Of a stretch of 64,000 nucleotides of DNA, positions 55,208 through 62,904 are shown one piece after another. Source of the stretch: Rs1 sp029027825 (lineage in GTDB: Bacteria; Pseudomonadota; Gammaproteobacteria; Pseudomonadales; Balneatricaceae); assembly GCA_029027825.1 (NCBI GenBank), contig CP093399.1, positions 4,216,001-4,280,000 of the forward strand, in the 5' to 3' direction. The position numbers were made by a program, and so were the translations under genes. The notes beneath the pieces were generated by a model, which did no database searches, had not been told where the DNA came from, and saw only the letters and a list, made by a program, of their open reading frames with translations. Every line of letters begins with the position of its first letter. Positions within the stretch are counted from its first letter, which is position 1.

Positions 55208-56896
55208 TCACATTTCCAGAGCTTTGTATTTTTCACGTAATCTATTGCGTATAGCGACGGCAGATAAGTTCAAGAGCGCGATCACTAAGATAAGTAAAAA
55301 AGCGGTGGCGTAGACCAGCGGTCGAGAGGCCTCAACATTAGGGCTTTGAAAGCCAACGTCATAAATATGAAAGCCTAAGTGCATGATTTTTTGATCTAAA
55401 TGCAGATAGGGGTAATTCATATTTAGCGGTAGCGTAGGAGCAAGTTTTACCACTCCGACTAGCATTAGTGGTGCTACTTCACCTGCGGCGCGAGCGATCG
55501 CCAATATAACACCGGTCATCATCGCCGGGCTGGTCATCGGCAGTATGATTTTAAATAAGGTTTCTGCCTTGGTCGCTCCTAATGCTAGAGAGCCCTCTTT
55601 TAATGCACGGGGTATCCGGCTGAGTCCTTCTTCGGTGGCGACTATCACCACAGGAACAGTTAATAGCGCTAGAGTAATTGAAGCCCAGAGCAAACCGCCG
55701 GTACCAAATGTTGGGGAGGGCAGCGCCTCAGCGTAGAACAGCTGATCGATTGATCCACCGAGCACATAGACGAAGAAACCTAGACCAAATACGCCGTAGA
55801 CGATAGAGGGAACCCCAGCCAAATTATTCACCGCGATGCGAATCAGTCGAGTAGTAAAACCTTGTTTTGCGTACTCAATTATATCCTCATCTGCAACTAC
55901 GCCAAAAGGTGTGACCATTATCGACATTAAAATAACCATCATCACAGTACCAAAAATAGCGGGGAAGATGCCGCCCTCGGTATTTGCTTCTCGGGGGTCT
56001 TCAGAGACAAACTCCCACAATTTTTCTATGTAGTGCAGCATTTTCTGGTCTAAGCGCAGATCATTAGCTCGAAAAATACGTACCAAACTGGCTATCTGCA
56101 CGGGTACTATTTTACCACTGGCCACTTCAACGCTAATGCTATCGCGATTGATGTCCGTATAAAGCTCGATTAGCATTGCTTCTAATGCATGATAATCTGT
56201 TTGTAGCTGGGCTCGTTCATTGGCTATTTCCGCCAGAGCTTGAGGGTCATTATTAGCATCGAGCTCTAGGCGCCGCTCCTTTAAACGCAAGCGCTCTAGT
56301 TGATAATTAATGCTGCCAATTTGATTCTTTTCAATGGTTAAAATTTTCTTTTTTAACTGCTGTGCACGCTGCATGCTCTGGTCAACGCGTCGCCACAAAT
56401 CCAGATATAGCGAACTTTTAGGATAGCTGTCTATCTTGGCGATAGTCTTGTCAGCTTGTTTAAAGCTGCGAATATAGCCGTATAGGTTACCCCATTCGTA
56501 GCGCTCTGCAGTAAAAAGCATGGCCGGTTTTGTCACTTCACTTAGGTCCCTGTCGAGTACCCAAGAAAAATCTATGCCGCCCATATCGCGGTTGCCAATC
56601 TTTAATAGCTTGCGTTCTAAGCTGTCAATGTTGGCGGCAACGACTATTCCAGCATCGCGTAACTGGGTGGCGCTAACTTGTTCTATCTGCACTACTTCGC
56701 CGATCACTACTCGACTGCTCTGCTGTTCTGTATATGTTGCCTGAATAACATCAGCGGGCCAGAAATGAGCGAGGCCGCGCACTGCAATCAAACCAATTAA
56801 ACTAACCACCATAATCACACAGATAGCGACGGCGCCAGCGTTTAACCAGATCCAAGGTGAGCCAGATTTTGTCCAACTAGAGATGGATGTTTTCAT
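55208..56896 (-). CDS. pstA: Phosphate ABC transporter permease PstA (long form)
   Basis: Permease subunit of the Pst importer, 562 residues, twice the E. coli size. The C-terminal half is the typical permease, with GVFGLGFFVYVLG and the ATPase-contact loop EGSLALGATKAETLFKIILP. The N-terminal half has one membrane helix and a soluble, helical region, matching the DUF3333-type extension common in marine and Pseudomonas-type PstA. AAAGG precedes the ATG. It starts 20 bases after pstC. Confidence 0.95.
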   Translation of the reverse strand: MKTSISSWTKSGSPWIWLNAGAVAICVIMVVSLIGLIAVRGLAHFWPADVIQATYTEQQSSRVVIGEVVQIEQVSATQLRDAGIVVAANIDSLERKLLKIGNRDMGGIDFSWVLDRDLSEVTKPAMLFTAERYEWGNLYGYIRSFKQADKTIAKIDSYPKSSLYLDLWRRVDQSMQRAQQLKKKILTIEKNQIGSINYQLERLRLKERRLELDANNDPQALAEIANERAQLQTDYHALEAMLIELYTDINRDSISVEVASGKIVPVQIASLVRIFRANDLRLDQKMLHYIEKLWEFVSEDPREANTEGGIFPAIFGTVMMVILMSIMVTPFGVVADEDIIEYAKQGFTTRLIRIAVNNLAGVPSIVYGVFGLGFFVYVLGGSIDQLFYAEALPSPTFGTGGLLWASITLALLTVPVVIVATEEGLSRIPRALKEGSLALGATKAETLFKIILPMTSPAMMTGVILAIARAAGEVAPLMLVGVVKLAPTLPLNMNYPYLHLDQKIMHLGFHIYDVGFQSPNVEASRPLVYATAFLLILVIALLNLSAVAIRNRLREKYKALEM

Positions 56897-56916
56897 TATT
56901 AATACCTTTATAAAGC

Positions 56917-59193
56917 TTAAAGCGAGCCGTATTTGTCACGTAATCTATGGCGGATAACTTCGGCAAAAGTGTTCACTACAAACGTAAATAGGAACAGTGA
57001 AAAAGCGGCCAAAAATAAGATTCTATAATGGGTACTTGCCACTTCGGCTTCAGGGATTTCTACGGCGATATTGGCAGCGAGGGTACGCATTCCCTCGAAG
57101 ATATTGACATCCATTATCGGAGTATTGCCGGTCGCCATGAGTACAATCATGGTCTCGCCGACTGCACGCCCCATCCCCACCATTAGCGCTGAAAATATAC
57201 CTGGGCTAGCGGTGGGTAACACTACTCTGACTAAGGTCTGCCAAGGTGTTGCTCCCAGAGCGAGCGAACCGTAACTTAAATGCTTAGGAACTGAAAAAAT
57301 CGCATCTTCAGTGATAGTGAAGATAGTGGGAATTACTGCGAATCCCATCGCAATACCCACCACTAATGCATTGCGCTGATCAAAGGGAATGCCTACATCA
57401 TCAGTTATCCACTGGCGCATATCCCCTGCAAATAGTAGTGTTTCTACACTGGGTGCTAAATACAGGCTTAAAAAGGTGGCAAAAATCACTACTGGAACTA
57501 GCAGAGCAGCATCCCAACCAGTAGCAACCAAGTTGCGTGTCGATTTGGGGAGGTTCGCCCAACCATAGCCAAAGCCGAGTATGGCAATGGGAATAAAGAG
57601 CAGCGTGAGAAAGATCCCAGCGAGGTTGTTTTCAATAAAGGGTGCTAGCCAGAGGCCAGCTAAGAAACCTAAAATAACGGTTGGCAAAGCTTCCATTAGT
57701 TCGATTAAAGGTTTGACCTTGCGGCGCATGGCTGGCGCCATAAAGTAAGCGGTGTAAATAGCACCGCAAATGGCCAGTGGGGTGGCGAGTAACATCGCGT
57801 AAAAGGCGGCTTTTAAAGTGCCAAAGGCCAGCGGCATGAGGCTGTATTTAGGCTCGAAATCATTGTTTGATGCCGATGATTGCCAAATATAATCGGGCTC
57901 TTGGTAGCCTTCGTACCAGACTTTTTCCCATAGCGCCTGCCAGGAAATGTCAGGGTGCTCGTTATCTACCTTCCACAAGGTAAGTTTAGCTTGCTGCTCA
58001 ACCAATAATGCATTTGAGCGCGGGGCATAAGCAACTGCTGTCACTCCTTGGTCAGTTATTTTTTCCATTAACACATTTCGGTTGGCCGTCGTATTATAAA
58101 GATTCAATTGGCCACTGGCATCTACCATGGCAAACCCTTTGCGCCGATGTTCCATGGCGATAACGGTGACCGCTTGAGCAGATGGGTTAAATTGCCGAAC
58201 TTTTTGCAGTGTCCAGTGGCCTTGATCATTCTTGACTAAAAACCATTGCGAGACCTGTCCGTTTTGATCACCGACAATCAGTGAGTTGTTGCCCAGTAAT
58301 AGGGAGAATGAAGTGAGTTTTGTGGCGCTGGCAGCAATTACTTGAATTAACTGCTCATCGCTCTTAGCCTGTAAATCAAGCAGTGCTATCTTTCCGTGAT
58401 TGTCGGTCGCTAACAGCCAACGTTTACCAGGCAATAGTAGCAGCTTGTTTAAGTTGAAATTATAGCGGGGTAATTGCTGGGTCTCGGTGCTGACCACCAG
58501 TTCATCACTCAATAAGTTTTGTTCGACGTTGATCAGTGTCTGGATTAACTGCTGCGCTGTGCCAGCGACAATGCTCCAGTCTTCATCCTCGTTAGATATA
58601 GCCAGTAATTCAATACGAGTATTAGCGGCTTTGATCGGGGTCTCCCCTAACGGATAGCTAATGGAAGGGGTGATGACGCGAATATCATTAGGGTAGCTGC
58701 TCGTGTACTGGTGCTTCATTACCAGTACTTCACCATTATCGAAACCTACCGCAAATATTCTGGATGCTTCAGAGACGATTGCAAAGCTGGTGACTGTAGC
58801 GCCATCGGCTGTGACAATTTTTTGTTCACTAATAATGGTTCCGGTGCGCGCGTTAAAGAAAATGATCTGCTGGTTATCGGTGACACGCATCCCAATTTCT
58901 ACCTGCTCATCTAAAGCCAAGTATAAGCTGTTGTCTCCACCGGGGCTTGGGTATGTCAGAGCTTTTGTCTCATGTTGCGACCAAATTTCAATTTCAGCGG
59001 CTTTAAAGAGCGGTATTATTTCCCAGAGCAAATAGAAAAAGATTAACAGTATCGCGATGATGACACTGAAGCCCCCAGCAGTTATTGAGCCTGTCGCCAA
59101 GCGGTTTTTAAAGGCGCGAAACTGACGGTGACGAACCATGGCCTGAGTATTAAAATCGATATCAGGCTTTTTAGCATCAGAGCGATTACTCAT
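56917..59193 (-). CDS. pstC: Phosphate ABC transporter permease PstC (long form)
   Basis: The partner permease of PstA, 758 residues against about 320 in E. coli. After one N-terminal helix there is a long insertion, roughly residues 60-430, with repeated beta-strand patterns (IFAVGFDNGEVLVMKH, LATDNHGKIALLDLQ) that suggest a WD40-like propeller. The permease core follows (PLAFGTLKAAFYAML, EDAIFSVPKHLSYGSLALGA). Such long PstC proteins are known in other gammaproteobacteria. A Pho box lies upstream. Confidence 0.95.
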   Translation of the reverse strand: MSNRSDAKKPDIDFNTQAMVRHRQFRAFKNRLATGSITAGGFSVIIAILLIFFYLLWEIIPLFKAAEIEIWSQHETKALTYPSPGGDNSLYLALDEQVEIGMRVTDNQQIIFFNARTGTIISEQKIVTADGATVTSFAIVSEASRIFAVGFDNGEVLVMKHQYTSSYPNDIRVITPSISYPLGETPIKAANTRIELLAISNEDEDWSIVAGTAQQLIQTLINVEQNLLSDELVVSTETQQLPRYNFNLNKLLLLPGKRWLLATDNHGKIALLDLQAKSDEQLIQVIAASATKLTSFSLLLGNNSLIVGDQNGQVSQWFLVKNDQGHWTLQKVRQFNPSAQAVTVIAMEHRRKGFAMVDASGQLNLYNTTANRNVLMEKITDQGVTAVAYAPRSNALLVEQQAKLTLWKVDNEHPDISWQALWEKVWYEGYQEPDYIWQSSASNNDFEPKYSLMPLAFGTLKAAFYAMLLATPLAICGAIYTAYFMAPAMRRKVKPLIELMEALPTVILGFLAGLWLAPFIENNLAGIFLTLLFIPIAILGFGYGWANLPKSTRNLVATGWDAALLVPVVIFATFLSLYLAPSVETLLFAGDMRQWITDDVGIPFDQRNALVVGIAMGFAVIPTIFTITEDAIFSVPKHLSYGSLALGATPWQTLVRVVLPTASPGIFSALMVGMGRAVGETMIVLMATGNTPIMDVNIFEGMRTLAANIAVEIPEAEVASTHYRILFLAAFSLFLFTFVVNTFAEVIRHRLRDKYGSL

Positions 59194-59242
59194 TCTTAGT
59201 TATCCAATTATAAAAGCAATGTGTGCAATATAGGGCTTATAT

Positions 59243-59260
59243 ATGACAAAAATATTACAG
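59243..59260 (-). promoter_or_regulatory. Pho box upstream of pstC
   Basis: On the minus strand CTGTAATATTTTTGTCAT: 7-mers CTGTAAT and TTGTCAT whose starts are 11 bases apart, about 50 bases before the pstC start. It is placed to drive pstC-pstA-pstB-phoU independently of pstS. Confidence 0.65.
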
Positions 59261-59406
59261 CGCCTAGCAATTTAAAAATTAAGGCTATACTAAAGTAGCC
59301 TCTGTACGCCCAGCAGGGAAGATACAGGGCTTGCTCATAGGCTCATAAAGGTGTTTTTTCTTTATAGAATTATTCTGACAAGTATTACCAAAGACAAGGT
59401 TATAAG

Positions 59407-60144
59407 ATGAAAAAATTGAGTTTAATACTGTTTCTTATCTTAGGTTTTTCTCTTCCATCCTATGCAGTAGAAAGTATTAAGATGAATGTCACTGCGACAG
59501 GTTTTCCTCCTTTTCTATTTAATGAAAAACAGCGAGAGGGGCAGGGGTTGCTAGTCGATGTGATGCGCTATATAGCAAGGCGACATGGCTATACAGTCAA
59601 AACGATAGGGTTGCCAAAAAAACGCGCTGAAATACAGTTGATATCTGGCGAAATAGATGCGCAGCCGACGGCTAAAGAATGGGTTCGCCGTCCTGATAAC
59701 TACATCTTTACTGATGTGATAGTGCACGTGGAAGATGCTTTGTATTCATTAAAGAGCGCGCCTATAAAGTTTGCGGCGGTTGAAGATCTATTTGGCAAAA
59801 TACTGAGCGTGCACTACGCCTACCTCTATCCTATGTTGGATCAATATTTATCATCGGGAGAAATAGTAACCCGCACCGAAAATTCTGAATTGCTGCTGTT
59901 GAAAGCGACGCTTTTCGAACTTTCAGATGCCGCGGTGATTAACGATCGAGTTGCGAAATGGCTGATTAAGAGGAATCCCTTATTACAGGGACAATTTAAG
60001 GTGGCTGAAAAGAGGGTGGGTAGTTTTGAATATCGGATCATGTTTAATAAAAAATGGCATGATTATGTGAAATTGTTCAATCTAGAGTTAGCTAAGATGA
60101 AGAAAAACGGCGAGTTACAAAAAATATTGGCGCGCTATGAATAG
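59407..60144 (+). CDS. Periplasmic solute-binding protein, family 3 type
   Basis: A 245-residue exported protein with signal peptide (LSLILFLILGFSLPSYA) and a type II periplasmic-binding fold: VTATGFPPFLFNE, GLLVDVMRYIARRHGY, LISGEIDAQPTA and a C-terminal FNKKWHDYVKLFNLELAKMK. Similar proteins bind amino acids or act as sensors. No transporter genes accompany it. It sits between pstC and pstS but in the opposite direction, so a phosphate role is not implied. Confidence 0.8.
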   Translation: MKKLSLILFLILGFSLPSYAVESIKMNVTATGFPPFLFNEKQREGQGLLVDVMRYIARRHGYTVKTIGLPKKRAEIQLISGEIDAQPTAKEWVRRPDNYIFTDVIVHVEDALYSLKSAPIKFAAVEDLFGKILSVHYAYLYPMLDQYLSSGEIVTRTENSELLLLKATLFELSDAAVINDRVAKWLIKRNPLLQGQFKVAEKRVGSFEYRIMFNKKWHDYVKLFNLELAKMKKNGELQKILARYE

Positions 60145-60208
60145 TTAGCTGTTAGATATTACCACTGAGCGATACCCGTACAAACGATTTTTGGAGGCGG
60201 CGGCAGTT

Positions 60209-60244
60209 GCCATAAAAAAGGTATTTAAGTACCCTTTTTATGGC
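60209..60244. terminator. Bidirectional terminator between solute-binding gene and pstS
   Basis: GCCATAAAAAAGGTA and TACCCTTTTTATGGC form a 15-base arm stem with one mismatch around TTTAAG. Tracts of A on one side and T on the other allow termination of both converging transcripts. Confidence 0.8.
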
Positions 60245-60261
60245 TGAATAATGCAGTTGAT

Positions 60262-61233
60262 TTATAAATCGAGCGCTTTCAATTGCTTCATCACAACTTT
60301 GGCCGGTAGTGGGATGTAACCATCTTTTACCACAATTTCTTGGCCAGACTTGGACATAACCATTTTTAAGAACTCACGCTCCATCGGTGGCAGTGCGTGG
60401 CCTGGCTTCTTGTTCACATATACATACAGGAAACGAGCCAGTGGATAAGTACCATTAACCGCATTCTCTGGGGTGGCTGCGATAAAAACACCGTCCTCTT
60501 TCTTAGTTAAAGGCAAGGCGCGCACCGATGATGTTTTATAGCCGATCCCAGAGTAACCAATACCATTTAAAGAGGTAGATACCGATTGCACGACAGAAGC
60601 GGAGCCCGGTTGTTCATTGACACTGTTACGATAATCGCCTTTACACAAGGCTTTTTTCTTGAAGTAGCCATAAGTACCGGAAACTGAGTTGCGGCCAAAA
60701 ATCTGCATACTTTTTTTACCAATATCTCCCGCTAAACCAAGCTGTCTCCACTTAGTGATACCTTGATCAGCACCACACTTGCGAGTCGCGGAGAAAACTG
60801 CATCTAGCTGTTTAATGCTCATCCCTTTTACCGGGTTGTCTTTATGCACGAAGACCGCTAGTGCATCTATCGCCACCGCAACGGCCGTTGGTTTGTAACC
60901 GTATCTTTTCTCGAAGGCGGCAACTTCTTTGTCTTTCATTTTGCGACTCATTGGTCCCATATTTGAAGTGCCTTCAGTCAGTGCTGGTGGGGCAGTAGAT
61001 GAACCGGCTGCTTGAATCTGAATATTGATGTTTGGATAGAAACGTTTGAAAGATTCTGTCCACAGAGTCATTAAATTAGCTAGAGTATCTGAACCGACGC
61101 TCGATAAGTTACCGGAGACACCAGCGGCCTTATGATAAGTAGGCAAGTTATCATCTAATAAGCTAGCTGCACTTAGTGTGAATGGTGTAGTGCAAAGAGT
61201 GGCAACTGCCATCATTTTCATCATTGGTTGCAT
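60262..61233 (-). CDS. pstS: Phosphate-binding protein PstS
   Basis: Periplasmic phosphate receptor of the Pst importer, 323 residues. The signal peptide is MMKMMAVATLCTTPFTLSAA. Binding-site features include VGSDTLANLMTLW, AAGSSTAPPALTEG and GRNSVSGTYGYF. AGGAG lies 7 bases upstream of the ATG. It is separated from pstC by an oppositely oriented gene and so needs its own promoter; a Pho box is present at 61370-61387. Confidence 0.95.
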   Translation of the reverse strand: MQPMMKMMAVATLCTTPFTLSAASLLDDNLPTYHKAAGVSGNLSSVGSDTLANLMTLWTESFKRFYPNINIQIQAAGSSTAPPALTEGTSNMGPMSRKMKDKEVAAFEKRYGYKPTAVAVAIDALAVFVHKDNPVKGMSIKQLDAVFSATRKCGADQGITKWRQLGLAGDIGKKSMQIFGRNSVSGTYGYFKKKALCKGDYRNSVNEQPGSASVVQSVSTSLNGIGYSGIGYKTSSVRALPLTKKEDGVFIAATPENAVNGTYPLARFLYVYVNKKPGHALPPMEREFLKMVMSKSGQEIVVKDGYIPLPAKVVMKQLKALDL

Positions 61234-61369
61234 TGCAAAGCTCCTGAAAGCTGTTAATTAACTAAATTTGATGTGCTGTTCTAGCCCGAATATTACACTC
61301 AATTGGCGTATCCTCATCACGACATTGCATGTAAGGTCCGAGCTGATAGAGCTACTGTAAAAGTTAAAT

Positions 61370-61387
61370 GTGACAAAGCTGTGACAA
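61370..61387 (-). promoter_or_regulatory. Pho box upstream of pstS
   Basis: On the minus strand TTGTCACAGCTTTGTCAC: two identical TTGTCAC units starting exactly 11 bases apart. It lies 137 bases before the pstS start codon and is the best-matched of three Pho boxes in the window. Confidence 0.75.
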
Positions 61388-61517
61388 GTGAAAAATAAAA
61401 TGGCTGTTTTAAAATCTACTCTGAATTTTTTCATATCAGTAGCTAACAGCATAGTCAGTTAAGGTTAAATGGATATATAATGCTAGCAATGGCAAGGGAA
61501 TGTGCTCTTTATAAGTT

Positions 61518-61563
61518 CCTGAATCAGTGACTTCCATGCGGCGTTGAGCATAAGCTCTTGATC
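61518..61563 (+). repeat. Family-2 element, one-ended relic
   Basis: CCTGAATCAGTGACTTCCAT, then GCGGCGTTGAGCATAAGCTC and TTGATC match the family-2 left end. The partner end is missing. It lies in the 417-base gap between the pstS and thioesterase genes. Confidence 0.55.
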
Positions 61564-61650
61564 CACTATCAATACATGGGCTCAGCAAGTCGATAGAGCG
61601 GTTGTCAGCATCAGATCCCAGATAAATTAACCTCAACATAATTGGTAAAA

Positions 61651-62052
61651 ATGATGGATAGTTCAGATCAGTCTCTTACGCCGAAAGGCGAATTGAGTTT
61701 AATGGTTCCTGCAGATAGCCAAGCGAAAAACATGTTTGGTGATATATTTAGTGGTTGGGTCGCCTCCAAGGCCGTATTAGCCGCTGAAATCCGCTCTGGA
61801 AAAGTCGCTAGAGGTCGAGTGGCAACCATTTCAGTTGGATCAATGGAATTTATGTCGCCGGTATTAGAGGGGACTATATTAAGTTATTACACTGAGCTAG
61901 TGGAGCAGGGTAATAGCTCGATGACAGTTAAAGTAGAAGTATGGGGTAACTGCCCAGATGGATCCGACCTGAGAAAAATATCTGAAACCAGCTGTGTACA
62001 AGTGGCTATTGATGGTCACGGTCATATCCGCAGCCTGAGTTTTGGCAAGTAA
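61651..62052 (+). CDS. Hot-dog acyl-CoA thioesterase, YciA-like
   Basis: A 133-residue hot-dog fold thioesterase hydrolysing acyl-CoAs. The N-terminal GELSLMVPADSQAKNMFGDI and IFSGWVASKAVLAAE match the YciA-type active site, in which an Asp follows the glycine (GDIFSGW). VATISVGSMEFMSPV is the next block. The ATG at 61651 is one of two adjacent candidates (61651, 61654) and there is a TTG at 61642; none has a strong ribosome-binding site. Confidence 0.85.
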   Translation: MMDSSDQSLTPKGELSLMVPADSQAKNMFGDIFSGWVASKAVLAAEIRSGKVARGRVATISVGSMEFMSPVLEGTILSYYTELVEQGNSSMTVKVEVWGNCPDGSDLRKISETSCVQVAIDGHGHIRSLSFGK

Positions 62053-62179
62053 CATCGCCTGCTGAAAACCAGTGGCGGTAAATTTTTTGACTGGTAAGGT
62101 CTAAAGATTATCCGCCTTCACGTCGTCTGCAGAGGTGACTGGAATCTCTACATAAGCTCTGCCAATTTAGGTAAAACCA

Positions 62180-62779
62180 TTAGCGTTTTTGCCAGACTAG
62201 TAATTGATTATTTGCCGGCATGGGTGTGTCAGAAATTAGCTGTAGATTTTGTGACTGCGCCAAGCGTTGTAACGCTGCAAATTCGCGCACCCCACTCTCG
62301 CTATCACGCTGCTTTAACCAATCGTCAAAATTAGCATTGGAGGCGCTGGTAAACTCTCCCTGGTATTTAAAAGGCCCGTAGCAACACAGCACACCGGCAC
62401 TATTCAAGTGATTGTCCAGCTGTTGGAACAACGCTTGTACACAGTCCCAACTCATAATATGCAAAGAGTTAGCGGTGTAGATTAGGTCAAATCTTTGCAC
62501 TGGCCACTGGCCGTTAACATCTAGATTGATCGGCGCGGGTAAATTGCTCAGTGCAGAGTCTGAGTGAGCCTCTTGCAGGTTAGTGGCTAAATCACCTAGC
62601 CACATTTCTCTATCACTGCACTGCCAGTTAAGGTGGGGCACTCGCTGGCTAAAATAGATAGCGTGTTGCCCAGAGCCACTGCCAATTTCCAGAACCGAGC
62701 GGCTTTTTTCCAGCCAGGGCTGGAGCTGATCAAATATTGGCTGCTGGTTTCGCTGGCAAGATTCACTGTAATTACGCAT
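62180..62779 (-). CDS. DUF938 SAM-dependent methyltransferase-like protein
   Basis: A 199-residue protein of the DUF938 family with a class I methyltransferase fold. SAM motif I is VLEIGSGSGQHAIYFSQ, and DLIYTANSLHIMSW is the post-motif block. The N-terminus begins MRNYSESCQRNQQPI. Substrate unknown. It precedes a short family-1 repeat and converges with nothing on its strand. Confidence 0.9.
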   Translation of the reverse strand: MRNYSESCQRNQQPIFDQLQPWLEKSRSVLEIGSGSGQHAIYFSQRVPHLNWQCSDREMWLGDLATNLQEAHSDSALSNLPAPINLDVNGQWPVQRFDLIYTANSLHIMSWDCVQALFQQLDNHLNSAGVLCCYGPFKYQGEFTSASNANFDDWLKQRDSESGVREFAALQRLAQSQNLQLISDTPMPANNQLLVWQKR

Positions 62780-62822
62780 GGTTTGTGATCCTTAATGCTT
62801 GGCTGGGTCAATTTCGCGTAAT

Positions 62823-62886
62823 GAGGCCTCTGCATAACTTACCCAAAGGGTATGATAACTACGCTGCAACGTTATGCAGAGGTCTC
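62823..62886. repeat. Family-1 element, 64-bp internally deleted copy
   Basis: Both ends are kept (GAGGCCTCTGCATAAC and GTTATGCAGAGGTCTC), but the centre has only about 30 bases, including AAAGGGTATGATAACT, which occurs in the full copy at 5594-5773. TAAT flanks both sides (62819-62822, 62887-62890), a likely target duplication. It lies between the DUF938 and uvrD genes. Confidence 0.8.
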
Positions 62887-62904
62887 TAATACAAGTACAT
62901 TGGT

